From DASTHG01 sp035491895 (lineage in GTDB: Bacteria; Gemmatimonadota; Gemmatimonadetes; Gemmatimonadales; GWC2-71-9), in the NCBI GenBank assembly GCA_035491895.1, contig DATJJY010000048.1:1-64000 (forward strand): 64,000 nucleotides of DNA. The letters are read 5' to 3'. Shown here in pieces: positions 51,871 through 63,084 of the stretch; position 1 is the first letter of the stretch, and every line of letters begins with the position of its first letter. The position numbers and the translations under genes were made by a program. The notes below the pieces were generated by a model. It ran no database searches. It had not been told where the DNA came from and was given only the letters and a program-made list of their open reading frames with translations.

Positions 51871-52591
51871 CCGCCTGATGTGCGATCATGATGCTCTTCA
51901 GCCGCTCCGGGCTGTCTCCCACGGCATCGCCGTAGAGTGACGGTTGCGGCTCTTGATCCGCGAGCACGTTCGGGCAGACGAACTCGTACTGCCGCGCGCG
52001 GATCCGGTCCGCGGCGGTGGCGCTCGCGACCGGTGTCGCGATCGCGATGCGTTTCCCGCCCAGCTCCGACACCGCGCGGGCGGCGGCCAGCACCTTCCAC
52101 GGGTAGAAGACCTGCCCATCGATCACGATGATCTGGCGGCCTTCGAACCTCTTGATCGGCCGTTGGGTGCGGTACAACACCAGGTCCCGGCGGACGCGGG
52201 CGCGGGACTCCTCGATCGCCGAGCCGAGCTTGTCGATCAGATTGGCTCCGGGCTCGAACTCCGGATCCATCTCCGTCGAGCTGTCGGTTTCGGCCAGCGC
52301 CCCGATTGGGGCGAGGTTCGAGCCCAATCGGATAAATGCTGACACGATGACGTCGAAGCTGGCCCCCATCGCCTTCGCGGCGTTCGCGGCGATCTCCACG
52401 CCCTCCGGTGTGACGCCGAGGAGGAGGCACGAGACGTACCCCTGGGACACGAGCAGCGCTCCGAGCGTCGCGCCTGCAGCCGAGCGCGTGGGATACAGGC
52501 TCTGACGCGGCGGCGTCCTGGGAGCCGGAGGGGGCCCGGGGGGCGAGGGGGGCTGGGGGGGCGGGGGCGGTGCGTTCGGCGCAGGGCTCAC
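51866..52591 (-). CDS. Phosphoribosyltransferase-like protein with degenerate PRPP motif
   Basis: A 241-residue protein. An extremely Pro-rich N-terminus (residues ~3-28) is followed by a fold resembling COG1926-type phosphoribosyltransferases (AANAAKAMGASFDVIVSAFI, RRDLVLYRTQRPIKRFEGRQ, GKRIAIATPVAS). Where an active enzyme has the acidic PRPP loop (DDGxATG), it reads IDGQVFYPWK, so catalysis is doubtful. GTG 52591 is chosen because TATTTT lies 6 nt upstream; a longer reading to 52678 would run into the divergent citrate synthase gene. Its TAG stop is supplied by a decamer repeat. Confidence 0.65.
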   Translation of the reverse strand: MSPAPNAPPPPPQPPSPPGPPPAPRTPPRQSLYPTRSAAGATLGALLVSQGYVSCLLLGVTPEGVEIAANAAKAMGASFDVIVSAFIRLGSNLAPIGALAETDSSTEMDPEFEPGANLIDKLGSAIEESRARVRRDLVLYRTQRPIKRFEGRQIIVIDGQVFYPWKVLAAARAVSELGGKRIAIATPVASATAADRIRARQYEFVCPNVLADQEPQPSLYGDAVGDSPERLKSIMIAHQAA

Positions 52592-52646
52592 GTCGCCAAA
52601 ATACGAGAATTGCGCGTTCCCAACAGAGGCAGCGTATCTTTGGCGC
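52592..52646. promoter_or_regulatory. Divergent promoter region with TAnnTTtGG blocks
   Basis: Minus-strand TATTTTGGCGACGTG (52603-52589) and plus-strand TATCTTTGGCGCGTG (52635-52649) both place a TAnnTT hexamer exactly 6 nt before a GTG start. On the minus strand a TTG lies 17 nt before the hexamer. The near-identity of the two blocks and the absence of Shine-Dalgarno sites suggest leaderless transcription from both. Confidence 0.5.
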
Positions 52647-53931
<1,285 letters not shown>

Positions 53932-53933
<2 letters not shown>

Positions 53934-53965
53934 AGACGTCGAGGGGAATACCTCTCGACGTCTCT
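53932..53965. terminator. Bidirectional hairpin terminator between citrate synthase and DEAD-box genes
   Basis: AGAGACGTCGAG (53932-53943) pairs perfectly with CTCGACGTCTCT (53954-53965); GGG/CCT extends the stem (one G-U) to about 15 bp with an AATA loop. T-rich tracts follow on both strands (GTCTTTTTCTT on plus, CGTTTTTCT on minus), so it can terminate both convergent genes. Confidence 0.85.
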
Positions 53966-53971
53966 CGATCT

Positions 53972-55189
<1,218 letters not shown>

Positions 55190-55446
55190 GAAAATCCTTA
55201 TGCGATGACGGCGTAAGGAAAAAGGCGTATCGGGCTACACCGTATGGACAACGGCGTACGAAGGTTCCGTACGCAGTTCACCCTACGTCTTTTTCTCTAC
55301 GTCGTCGGTTTTTCGAACCTGGGGATGAGCCTACAGATGTGAGGCCCGCTCCTGAGCGGGACCGTCCTACGGAAGGATGCCAGCTCGCGGTTCAGACTGC
55401 GGACGGAAGTCTAAATGGAAAACCGCGGAAATGGAAGCGATGGCAA
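55190..55446 (-). other. Long non-coding stretch upstream of the DEAD-box gene (possible structured 5' leader)
   Basis: No coding sequence is supported in these bases. Hairpin-forming sequences include GCGTACG (55254-55260) with CGTACGC (55268-55274), and CCCGCTCCTGAGCGGG near 55346-55361. Several TACG repeats occur. A long structured leader would fit a cold-induced RNA helicase, but this is inference. Confidence 0.35.
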
Positions 55447-55547
55447 GGGACGGTAGGAGACGGCAGGGGTTTACGCACCCGCTCCTACCGTCCCCTACCG
55501 TCTCCTACCGTCTCCTACCGTCTCCTACCGTCTCCTACCGTCCTGCG
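55447..55547. repeat. Second copy of the decamer repeat with an inverted arm
   Basis: Five full units (GTCCCCTACC once, GTCTCCTACC four times) run from 55490 to 55539, with degenerate units on both sides. An inverted unit GGTAGGAGAC (55452-55461) faces them across an ~20-nt spacer, allowing a hairpin. The TAG stop of the amidohydrolase gene (55535-55537) lies inside the array, at the same position within the unit as at the other locus 3.6 kb away. Confidence 0.88.
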
Positions 55548-58500
55548 GTTGGAGGCTCCTCTCCCCACCACCACATGGTGGGCAGTTTCTTCTCCCGCGG
55601 CCAGACCTCGTCCAGCGTCGGTCCGTCGTAGAGGCGGCCGTTCTTCATCACGTAGTGAATCGAGTTCGTGTTGTGAATGTCCTGCATCGGATCGGCGTCG
55701 AGCACGATGAGATCGGCGTACTTGCCGGGCTCGAGCGAGCCGAGATCCCTGTCGAGGCCCAGGGCACGGGCGCCGTCGATCGTGCCGACGCGAATCACTT
55801 CGAGCGGTGTCATCCCGCCGGAGCTCATCGCCCACAGCTCCCAGTGGCACCCGATCCCGTCCATCTCGCCATGACAGCCCATGCCGACGTTGCCGCCGGC
55901 CCGGAGCACCTTGGCCGCCGACGCGGCGATGCGGTTGTAGACATACTGATCGTCGCGGAACCATTCGCGCCGCTGGAAGCGCTCGTCCAGGATCTCGTGC
56001 GGTACGAAGCGGCGCATCTTCGGATCGTCGTGCCCGTTATAGTGCTCGAAGAAGTAGTCCTCGCCGAACGGACCGCCGTAGTTGACGAGCAGCGTGGGCG
56101 TGTAGGTGATACCGGATTGCGCCGTCAGCTGCACCGCGTCCTGGTACAGCGGCATGATCGGATAGCTGTGCTCGTGCCCCGGATATCCGTCCAGCATCTC
56201 GGTGAGGTTCATCTTGAAGTCGAGCCCGCCCTCGGTCGTCGGCATCAGGCCCAGCTCCTTCGCGGCCATGATGACCCATTGGCGCTGCTTGCGGTTCCCC
56301 ACCATGTACTGCTTGATCCAGTGCGTGTGGTAGAACTCGCTGTAGCGCTTCAGCGTGTTGCGGGCGTCGTCGAGACTCTGGAAGTTCTCGTTCCAGAACA
56401 CCCCGGGGCCGGTGTGATACAGCCGCGGCCCGATCAGCTCGCCGGTCTCGATCTGGTCGGCGTAGGTGAGCACGTCGGTGGTGGCGGTCTGCGGATCGCG
56501 CACCGTCGTCACCCCCCACGCGACGTTGGCGAGGTATTTCCATACCTGCGTCTGGTGCACCCCGAACTGCGCCCACGGGTGGGCATGCACGTCCACCAGC
56601 CCCGGGATGATGGTCTTCCCCGAGACGTCGATGATGCGGGCGTTGGCGGGTACGGTCCCGGCGCCCTGCGGACCGACCCAGACGATCCGGTTATCGGTCA
56701 CCACGACGTCGCCCTTGTCGATGACTTCGTCGCCTTTCATGGTGACCACGCGCGCGCCCCGCAACACGACGGTGCCGCGCGGTAGGTCGCGCGCCGCGCG
56801 GAGCACGACGTCCGTGCGCACGCCTTCGTACGCCGGGGCCTTGGCGAGCGAATCGAGGCGCGCCTTGGCAGCGGAATCGGGCTTGGGCCGCGTGCTGTCG
56901 GCCTGCGCCTTCTTGAGGGAGTCGGCACGGATCGAATCGCTCCGCGCTTTCAGCTTTTCGGCCGAATCGGCTGCGGCGATGTCCCACCGGAAGAACGACG
57001 CACCGATCGACCACGTCGCCGTCTTCCCGTCGGCGCTCCACCCCATGAAATCGCCGCCGATGCGGGTGACGCGCTTCACGGGGAAAGACGCCGCAGCCGG
57101 GTCCGACACGTTCACCGTGGGCGTCTCGCCGCCGACGAGCGGGAGCGTGACGATGTAGACGTTGTTGCCCTGTAACGCGAGCACGCGGTCGGTGTCGGGA
57201 CTGATGATGACTTCGTCCGCCGCGTCGGGCTCGGCGCCGGGCCCCGGGTAGGTGTACCCGTTCACCTTGATGTAGCTGCGCCGGTCGGTGCCGTCCCACC
57301 GCACCGAGACGAGGCCGGCGGTGTCGGCGTAGTAGAAGATGCGATCGGGGCTGCGCGCAAAGTGCGGCCGGCCCGAGCCGTCGTACGGGGTGATCCGCGT
57401 CGGCGTACCGCCTGCGGCGGGCACCCACACGAGGTCGTAGCCGGGTCCAAATCGCTCGTTGATGCGCGGCTGCCGGGGGCCCTTCACCGCGACGACGCGC
57501 TGGCCGTCCGGTGACCAGACCGGGGAATCGAAGAAGGCCGGATCGGCGACCAGCCGGGTGCGCGATTTGCCGTCGGCGCGGACTTTCATGAGCGCGCCGC
57601 CCGTACCCGATGTCCAGGTCACGTACGCCACCCACTGGCCGTCGGGCGACCACGTCGGCGCCTGCTCGTGAACCGTGTCGTCGGTGAGCCGCCGCGGCGT
57701 TCCCCCCAGGTCCATGACGTACAGCTTGTCGAGCGCGCTGAAGACGATCCGCTTCCCGTCGGGCGCGAGCCGCGCGTCCCGGATCTGGCGGATCTGCACG
57801 ACGCCCGTATCGACGTGATTCTCGAACCGCACCAGCGGTCCCAGCCGCTCCGACACGTGCGCCGTGAACGGGATCTCGGTCGCCTGTCCCGACGGGATGT
57901 CGATGCGCATCAGCTTCCCGCCGTACGACGTGATCAGGGCGCGCGCATCGGGCGTCCACGAGCTGCCGGGCTCGAGATCACGGGTGAAACGCGATTCCTG
58001 ATCGTCGCGGGTGACCGGATAGGCGAGCCACTTCTCGTCGCCGGTGGCGAGATTGCGCAGCCGCAGCCCCGTCTCGGTATCGTAGCGCGTGGCGTACACC
58101 AGCCACTTCCCGTCGGGCGACGGAATGGGCCGCATCGCGCTGCCGTAGAGATCGGTCTGCACGAATGTCTTCCCGGTCTGGCGGTCGTAGATCGCGACCT
58201 GCCACAGCGGGAACTGCAAATCGTATCCGAAGCCGTTGCGGTGCCGCGCGACCCAGACGTAGCGAGGGTCCTGACCGAACGCCGCTCCCAGCGTGTTCCA
58301 CCCCTGCCCGCCGAACAGCCCTCCTTTGACGCCGGACTTGATCATCGCGACGCCGGAGCCGCCGTCCTTGTGGTACAACCACAGCTCGTAGATGCTGCCC
58401 AGGACAGTGGTCCGCGACGCCACCACGTAATTGCCGTCCGGCGTCCACTCGGGGCTGGCGTACAGGTTCGTCGTACCCTTGGTGACCGGCTTGGCGTTCT

Positions 58501-58915
58501 TGCCGTCGGCGTCGCAGATCCAGACGTTCTCTGCCCCGTTGCGGTCGGAGAGGAAAACGATGTGTTTGCCGTCGGGCGAGTAGCGCGGCTGCGAGTCGAA
58601 CGACGGACCCGAGGTGAGGCGGCTCGCCGTGCCGCCGGCGATCGGCAGCGTGTAGAGGTCACCGAGCAGCTCGAACACGATCGTCTGTCCATCGGGCGAC
58701 AGGTCGAGCGACATCCACGTCCCCTCCGACACGTCGAAGGACACGGTGCGCGTCGTCGCGAGCGGCAGCGAGTCGTTTTTGAGGATCGTGTCCTTGGTGC
58801 TGTCTCGCCCCGTATCGGCGGACCACGCGCGCACGGCGCGAGGCGGAGTCGGATCGGGATGGAACAGCACGGGAATTACGGCGGCGAGGACCGTCGCGGT
58901 CAGGACACTTCGCAT
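55535..58915 (-). CDS. Exported TolB-like beta-propeller amidohydrolase
   Basis: A protein of about 1126 residues with an N-terminal signal sequence (MRSVLTATVLAAVIPVLF). Many WD40/TolB-type repeats follow (LSPDGQTIVFELLGDLYTL, YSPDGKHIVFLSDRNG, WSPDGQWVAYVTW). A charged linker near residues 690-740 alternates KAR/RAD and DS. The C-terminal amidohydrolase domain carries DVHAHPW (metal HxH), GHEHSYPI, GCHGEMDG and LGSLEPGKYADLIVLDADP. Such proteins are thought to be periplasmic peptidases or imidazolonepropionase-like hydrolases. A GGAG site precedes ATG 58915. The last codons lie in the repeat. Confidence 0.9.
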   Translation of the reverse strand: MRSVLTATVLAAVIPVLFHPDPTPPRAVRAWSADTGRDSTKDTILKNDSLPLATTRTVSFDVSEGTWMSLDLSPDGQTIVFELLGDLYTLPIAGGTASRLTSGPSFDSQPRYSPDGKHIVFLSDRNGAENVWICDADGKNAKPVTKGTTNLYASPEWTPDGNYVVASRTTVLGSIYELWLYHKDGGSGVAMIKSGVKGGLFGGQGWNTLGAAFGQDPRYVWVARHRNGFGYDLQFPLWQVAIYDRQTGKTFVQTDLYGSAMRPIPSPDGKWLVYATRYDTETGLRLRNLATGDEKWLAYPVTRDDQESRFTRDLEPGSSWTPDARALITSYGGKLMRIDIPSGQATEIPFTAHVSERLGPLVRFENHVDTGVVQIRQIRDARLAPDGKRIVFSALDKLYVMDLGGTPRRLTDDTVHEQAPTWSPDGQWVAYVTWTSGTGGALMKVRADGKSRTRLVADPAFFDSPVWSPDGQRVVAVKGPRQPRINERFGPGYDLVWVPAAGGTPTRITPYDGSGRPHFARSPDRIFYYADTAGLVSVRWDGTDRRSYIKVNGYTYPGPGAEPDAADEVIISPDTDRVLALQGNNVYIVTLPLVGGETPTVNVSDPAAASFPVKRVTRIGGDFMGWSADGKTATWSIGASFFRWDIAAADSAEKLKARSDSIRADSLKKAQADSTRPKPDSAAKARLDSLAKAPAYEGVRTDVVLRAARDLPRGTVVLRGARVVTMKGDEVIDKGDVVVTDNRIVWVGPQGAGTVPANARIIDVSGKTIIPGLVDVHAHPWAQFGVHQTQVWKYLANVAWGVTTVRDPQTATTDVLTYADQIETGELIGPRLYHTGPGVFWNENFQSLDDARNTLKRYSEFYHTHWIKQYMVGNRKQRQWVIMAAKELGLMPTTEGGLDFKMNLTEMLDGYPGHEHSYPIMPLYQDAVQLTAQSGITYTPTLLVNYGGPFGEDYFFEHYNGHDDPKMRRFVPHEILDERFQRREWFRDDQYVYNRIAASAAKVLRAGGNVGMGCHGEMDGIGCHWELWAMSSGGMTPLEVIRVGTIDGARALGLDRDLGSLEPGKYADLIVLDADPMQDIHNTNSIHYVMKNGRLYDGPTLDEVWPREKKLPTMWWWGEEPPTAGR

Positions 58916-58958
58916 AACAGGGGCTCCGGGAAGGGGAACGACGGCGGCAGGTATACTG

Positions 58959-59027
58959 AAGACGTCAAGGGAAAACGTCAAGAAAGAAACCGACGCTTTT
59001 CTTCTAGACGCCTTCCCTCGACGTCTT
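58959..59027. terminator. Inverted repeat around the SURF1 stop codon
   Basis: AAGACGTCAAGGGAA (58959-58973) pairs with TTCCCTCGACGTCTT (59013-59027), 14 of 15 positions matching, with a 39-nt loop that can form an inner AAGAAAG/CTTTTCTT stem. The SURF1 stop lies in the loop. It may terminate the minus-strand SURF1 transcript ahead of the amidohydrolase gene. It shares GACGTCGAGGG with the hairpin at 53932-53965. Confidence 0.5.
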
Positions 59028-59684
59028 TGCCGTTTTCCACAGCAGCACCACTACTCCCACCACCACAATCGCCGCAAAGCTGAACCACTGAATGGCGTAG
59101 GACAGGTGCGGCCCGCTGTCGAGCGCCGGCGGACGCCAGCGCTTGAGCCCGACGGGATGCGGCGCCGCGGTGTCGTCGAGCTGCAGGACGATGGCCAACG
59201 TCGTGTACGGCAGCGAGTCCTTGAGCGCCGCGGGGTTGACGTCGCCGCGATCGCGCGGCGCGGGAAGCGCGAGCCCCGTCACGTCGGCGGAATCGCCCTC
59301 GCGGTAGCGCGTGGCATCGACGTGCACCGCGTCCGGCGACGGCACCCACCCCCGGTCCACGAAGACCGCCGAGCCGTCGGACAAGCGGAGTGGCGTGAGC
59401 AGGGCCACACCGGGGGCGCCGTCGTACGTCCGCCCGGTCCAGACGCGCTCGTGCGCATAGTCGTAGGAGCCGCGCGCCTGGGCGCGACGATCCCGCAACG
59501 CTTCCGGCTCGACGCGATGCAGCGGCAGCTCGACCGGAGCCAGCGCGCGCGCCGCCTGGATGGCGGCGTTGGCCACCTTCCGCTCCGCCAGCCGGTTCAG
59601 CTGCCACACCCCGAGCCGGACGAACAGCGCGGCGACCGCCAGCGCGAAAATCGCTCCTGCCAGATCTCGCCGTCGCAAGCTCAT
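59004..59684 (-). CDS. SURF1 family cytochrome oxidase assembly protein
   Basis: A 226-residue inner-membrane protein with a helix at each end (AGAIFALAVAALFVRLGVWQLNRL near residues 8-31; IQWFSFAAIVVVGVVVLLW near the C-terminus) and the SURF1 motifs GVWQLNRLAERK and VFVDRGWVP. SURF1 proteins help insert haem a or assemble haem-copper oxidase subunit I. The oxidase genes themselves are not in the window. ATGA overlaps the GIY-YIG gene's stop. Confidence 0.92.
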   Translation of the reverse strand: MSLRRRDLAGAIFALAVAALFVRLGVWQLNRLAERKVANAAIQAARALAPVELPLHRVEPEALRDRRAQARGSYDYAHERVWTGRTYDGAPGVALLTPLRLSDGSAVFVDRGWVPSPDAVHVDATRYREGDSADVTGLALPAPRDRGDVNPAALKDSLPYTTLAIVLQLDDTAAPHPVGLKRWRPPALDSGPHLSYAIQWFSFAAIVVVGVVVLLWKTAKTSREGV

Positions 59685-59929
59685 CGCCCCGCCCGCGTCA
59701 ACGCCAGCTTCGCTACCCGCGGCAGCCGTTTGATCGCCGCTTCCCGCGACTGCGCCGCGCCGCGGCTGCGTCGCCGTTCGCTGTAGACGAGCCGCACGGG
59801 GAGCCGGCTGCGGGTGTAGGCGGCGCCCTTCCCCGCCCGGTGCGTCGCGATCCGTCGATCGAGATCGTTGGTGATGCCCGTGTACAACGACCCATCGGAG
59901 CAACGCAGCACGTAAACGATCCAGTTCAT
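59681..59929 (-). CDS. GIY-YIG domain protein (single-domain, UPF0213-like)
   Basis: An 82-residue protein consisting of one GIY-YIG nuclease-type domain: WIVYVLRCSDGSLYTGITNDLDRRIATHRAGKG shortened to its key blocks VYVLRC, LYTGITNDL and GAAYTRSR. Small members are called UPF0213 and their role is not established. ATG 59929 is chosen because the domain begins directly; an upstream in-frame start would add 14 unrelated residues. A GAGTCTCAGACTC palindrome (59944-59956) lies just upstream. Confidence 0.88.
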   Translation of the reverse strand: MNWIVYVLRCSDGSLYTGITNDLDRRIATHRAGKGAAYTRSRLPVRLVYSERRRSRGAAQSREAAIKRLPRVAKLALTRAGR

Positions 59930-59992
59930 CGGCAATGAGCCTCGAGTCTCAGACTCAACTCCAAGATGCAATACGACGCAAGCCGCGCAACT

Positions 59993-61288
59993 TCAGACCC
60001 CTGAAAGTGCTTGATCCAGATCGAAAATCGTGTCATCCGGGTGCTCGATCCCCACCGAGAGCCGGATCATGCGGTCGCTAATGCCGGCTGCCTGCTTGGC
60101 CTCCGGACTCACATCCGCGTGCGTCATCGAATACGGATGCTCGGCGAGCGACTCGGTGCCGCCCAGGCTGACCGCCAACTTGACGAGCTTGAGGGCGTTG
60201 AGGAAACGGAACGCCTCGCGCTCGCCGCCCTTCACGTCGAACGAGACCATGGCGCCGGGGCCGGAGCACTGGCGCCGGTACACGGCATACTGCGGATCGC
60301 CCTCTCGCAAATGCCCGAGATAGTAGACCCGCTCGATCTTCGGGTGTCCCGCCAGGAAGTCGGCGACGTAGCGGGCATTCTTCATCGCTGACGTCATACG
60401 CAGCTTGAGCGTCTCGAGGCTGCGCATCAGGAGCCAGCCGGTCCAGGGGTCGGCGAGAGTGCCGAAGAAGGTGCGCAGCGCCCGCACCGGCCCGAGCACG
60501 GCGCGGGACGCGAGCGCGGCGCCGGCCAGGAGATCGGAATGGCCGCCGATGTACTTGGTGGCCGAGTAGAGCACGATGTCAGCGCCATGGCGCAACGGTT
60601 GTTGCCACAGGGGGCCGAGGAAGGTGTTGTCGACGAGCACGAGGGGCCGGCGTCCCGCCGCGCCGCGGCGCCGCGCAAACTCGGCGCACGCCGCGAGATC
60701 GACGAGCGCATTCGTGGGATTCGCGGGCGTCTCGACCAGCAGAACCGAAACGGGATCGGTCTCGGGGATGCCCGCCGCCGCAATCGCGGCTGCGAGATCG
60801 TCGGCGCCGGAGCACGCATCGGCTCGAAACGGCACCGGGCGGACGCCGAAGACGGGCAACACGTACTTCAGCAGGTGATCGGTTCCCCCGTAGAGGGGCG
60901 TGCTGTACAGCACCACGTCGCCGGGGTGGACCAGCGCCATGAGGGTCGTGGCGATCGCCGCCATCCCCGTATTGAATACGGCACACGCCTCGGCGCCGTC
61001 CCACAGCGCCAGCCGCTCCTCCAGGATCTCGAGATCGGGATTGTTGATGCGGCTGTAGATCAACCCCGCGGTTTCGGTCTCGCCCTTCTGCCGCAGCCCG
61101 TAGGCGATCTCGAAGAACGCTTTGCCCTCCTCCGCTGTCTTGAAGACGAAGGTCGAGGTCTGGAAGATCGGAGCCTTGAGCGCGCCCTCCGACAGCTCCG
61201 GCTTGTAGGCGTACGTCATCATCAGGCTTTCCGGATGGAACGCCTGTTTCAGACGCAGCGACGCTTCGGAGAGACGCTTTCTTCGCAT
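59993..61288 (-). CDS. Cystathionine gamma-synthase/methionine gamma-lyase family PLP enzyme
   Basis: A 431-residue fold-type I enzyme of the Cys/Met metabolism family. PLP Lys245 is in YSATKYIGGHSD, Asp220 in VLVDNTFLGP, Tyr133 in TPLYGG and the substrate-binding block is SLGGTESLAEHP. Members perform gamma-replacement or gamma/beta-elimination on cystathionine, homocysteine or methionine. The long form with YGLRQKGETETAGLIYSR is typical of methionine gamma-lyase-like sequences, but exact activity is uncertain. TAGCTT lies 11 nt before the ATG. Confidence 0.9.
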   Translation of the reverse strand: MRRKRLSEASLRLKQAFHPESLMMTYAYKPELSEGALKAPIFQTSTFVFKTAEEGKAFFEIAYGLRQKGETETAGLIYSRINNPDLEILEERLALWDGAEACAVFNTGMAAIATTLMALVHPGDVVLYSTPLYGGTDHLLKYVLPVFGVRPVPFRADACSGADDLAAAIAAAGIPETDPVSVLLVETPANPTNALVDLAACAEFARRRGAAGRRPLVLVDNTFLGPLWQQPLRHGADIVLYSATKYIGGHSDLLAGAALASRAVLGPVRALRTFFGTLADPWTGWLLMRSLETLKLRMTSAMKNARYVADFLAGHPKIERVYYLGHLREGDPQYAVYRRQCSGPGAMVSFDVKGGEREAFRFLNALKLVKLAVSLGGTESLAEHPYSMTHADVSPEAKQAAGISDRMIRLSVGIEHPDDTIFDLDQALSGV

Positions 61289-61339
61289 GGCGCGCAGCTA
61301 AGCTAGCGGTGGGGGGATGCCCGCGCCATTTTGCGCGCC
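61289..61339. promoter_or_regulatory. Divergent promoter region, PLP enzyme / MFS gene
   Basis: Minus-strand TAGCTT (61305-61300) lies 11 nt before ATG 61288 within the partly palindromic GCTAAGCTAGC. On the plus strand CATTTTGCGCGCCGTG leads directly into GTG 61340, echoing the TTTGGCGCGTG block of citrate synthase. No Shine-Dalgarno at usable distance. Confidence 0.35.
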
Positions 61340-62587
61340 GTGCAACACTCCACACCACGCCGGATCGCGACGACCGCGCTCGTACTGCTGACGATCGTCA
61401 ATCTGCTGAATTACATCGACCGCTACGTCGTGCCGGCGGTGTTCGAGAGCCTCAAGCGGTCCGACCTGCATCCGACGGACGCACAACTCGGCTGGCTGAT
61501 GAGCGGCTTCCTGCTCGTGTACACGCTCGCCGCACCCGTCTTCGGCCGGCTCGGCGACACCGGGCGGCGCCCGCGCGCGCTCGCGGCGGGCGTCGCACTG
61601 TGGAGCGCCGCGACCGCGCTCGGCGGAGTGGCCTGGAGCTATCTGTCGCTGCTCGCCGCCCGCGCGATGGTCGGTGTCGGCGAAGCGGCGTATGGAACGA
61701 TCGGACCGAGCCTGCTGGCCGATCACTTCCCGCCCAAGAGCCGGGGCCGGGCGCTCGCGGTGTTCTTTACCGCGATCCCCGTGGGCGCCGCACTCGGATT
61801 CATGATCGGCGGTTTCGTCGATCATCATTGGGGATGGCGGCGTGCGTTCTTCGTCGCCGGCATCCCGGGCCTGCTCCTCGCCGCGCTCGTCGCCCGGCTG
61901 CACGAGCCGCCGCGCGGGGCGAGTGACGCCGGCGCCGGGGAGGCATCGCGGACGCCGCCGCCCTGGGCAGCACGCCCGGCCCTCGAGGCATTGTGGGCGA
62001 ACCGTGCCTACCGCCTCACCGTCCTGGGATACGCGGCGTATACCTTCGCGCTCGGTGGAATCGCGACGTGGATGGCGCCGTTCCTCGAGCGGGTGCGCGG
62101 GCTGCCGGGGAACGTCGCCACAGTGCGGTTCGGGGGCATCGTCGTCCTGACGGGGCTCGTCGGCACCTTCGCCGGCGGCTGGTTGGGAGACGCGTTGCTG
62201 ACCCGCACGCGCCAGGCCTACCTCTGGCTCAGCGGCATCGCCACGCTCCTGGCGGCGCCGTTGTTCTATCTCGCGCTCGCATCGACCGCCCCGGCCGTCT
62301 ACTGGAGCGCGATGGTCGGAGCGGAACTCCTGATGTTCTGCTCGACCGGACCGATCAACACGGTGATCGTCAACGTCGTCCCGGCCGGCATTCGGGCCAG
62401 CGCCATGGCGCTCAGCATGTTCGCGATCCACGCCTTCGGGGACGTTCCGTCACCGGCCCTGGTCGGCGCCATCTCCGATCGTTCGTCGCTCGGGCTCGCG
62501 GTGCTGATCCTGCCGGCGGCCGCCCTCGTCGGCGGCACGCTCTGGACCTACGCCGCCGCGACTACTCGAGCGTCGCCTGCAGCGTGA
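61340..62587 (+). CDS. MFS transporter, Spinster-like
   Basis: A 415-residue protein with twelve predicted helices. Its first helix has TIVNLLNYIDRYVVPAVF and motif A reads GRLGDTGRRPRALAAG; VGVGEAAYGTIGPSLLAD is the helix 4 signature of Spinster-type MFS proteins (family with Spns lipid/sphingosine phosphate and lysophospholipid carriers). The substrate is unknown. GTG 61340 is preferred over TTG 61331. Its 3' end overlaps the convergent OsmC gene by 26 nt. Confidence 0.9.
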   Translation: MQHSTPRRIATTALVLLTIVNLLNYIDRYVVPAVFESLKRSDLHPTDAQLGWLMSGFLLVYTLAAPVFGRLGDTGRRPRALAAGVALWSAATALGGVAWSYLSLLAARAMVGVGEAAYGTIGPSLLADHFPPKSRGRALAVFFTAIPVGAALGFMIGGFVDHHWGWRRAFFVAGIPGLLLAALVARLHEPPRGASDAGAGEASRTPPPWAARPALEALWANRAYRLTVLGYAAYTFALGGIATWMAPFLERVRGLPGNVATVRFGGIVVLTGLVGTFAGGWLGDALLTRTRQAYLWLSGIATLLAAPLFYLALASTAPAVYWSAMVGAELLMFCSTGPINTVIVNVVPAGIRASAMALSMFAIHAFGDVPSPALVGAISDRSSLGLAVLILPAAALVGGTLWTYAAATTRASPAA

Positions 62588-62990
62588 TCTCGACGTTGCC
62601 CCGCAACGCCTTCGAGACCGGACATCCTACCGCGGCATCGTTCGCCGCCTTCTGAAACGCGGCGTTGTCGATCCCCGGTACCGCCCCCGACACGGTCAGC
62701 ACCATGGTCGTGATCTTCGGCGCGCCATCCACGGTCTCGATCGTGCACGCGGCGTCGGTGCTGATTCGTGTCGCGGGCGTCCGTGCCTTCTCCAGCCCAG
62801 CCGACAGCGCCATGGAGTAGCACGCCGCATGGGCGGCCGCGAGCAGCTCCTCCGGTGTCGCCCCTTTCGCGCCCTCGAATCGCGTCTGAAACGAATAGGC
62901 GGCCTGAAACGTCCCGCTCCCCGCCTTGAAATTCCCGCGGCCTTCCTTGAGCTTGCCTTCCCAGACCGCTGATGCGCGGCTTTTCGTCAT
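62562..62990 (-). CDS. OsmC/Ohr family peroxiredoxin-like protein
   Basis: A 142-residue OsmC protein. The two redox cysteines are Cys57 (AAHAACYSMALS) and Cys123 (VGCPVSKAL), and TPEELLAAA is the typical helix before the first cysteine. OsmC proteins reduce organic hydroperoxides. GGAGGG lies 7-8 nt before ATG 62990; a GTG two codons upstream is less likely. Confidence 0.93.
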   Translation of the reverse strand: MTKSRASAVWEGKLKEGRGNFKAGSGTFQAAYSFQTRFEGAKGATPEELLAAAHAACYSMALSAGLEKARTPATRISTDAACTIETVDGAPKITTMVLTVSGAVPGIDNAAFQKAANDAAVGCPVSKALRGNVEITLQATLE

Positions 62991-63084
62991 TACCACCCTC
63001 CATCCGTGTCAGGTGTCCGGAATCTGGCGGGGTGGGAGCGACGGCGCTACGCTTTCAGCATCACCGTGCTTCGAGGAGACCACG

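Noticed and set aside
52310..52335. GGTTCGA sequence resembling a tRNA T-arm
   Set aside because: It lies inside the coding sequence of the phosphoribosyltransferase-like gene and no acceptor or anticodon stems can be formed; no tRNA or rRNA gene was seen anywhere in the window.
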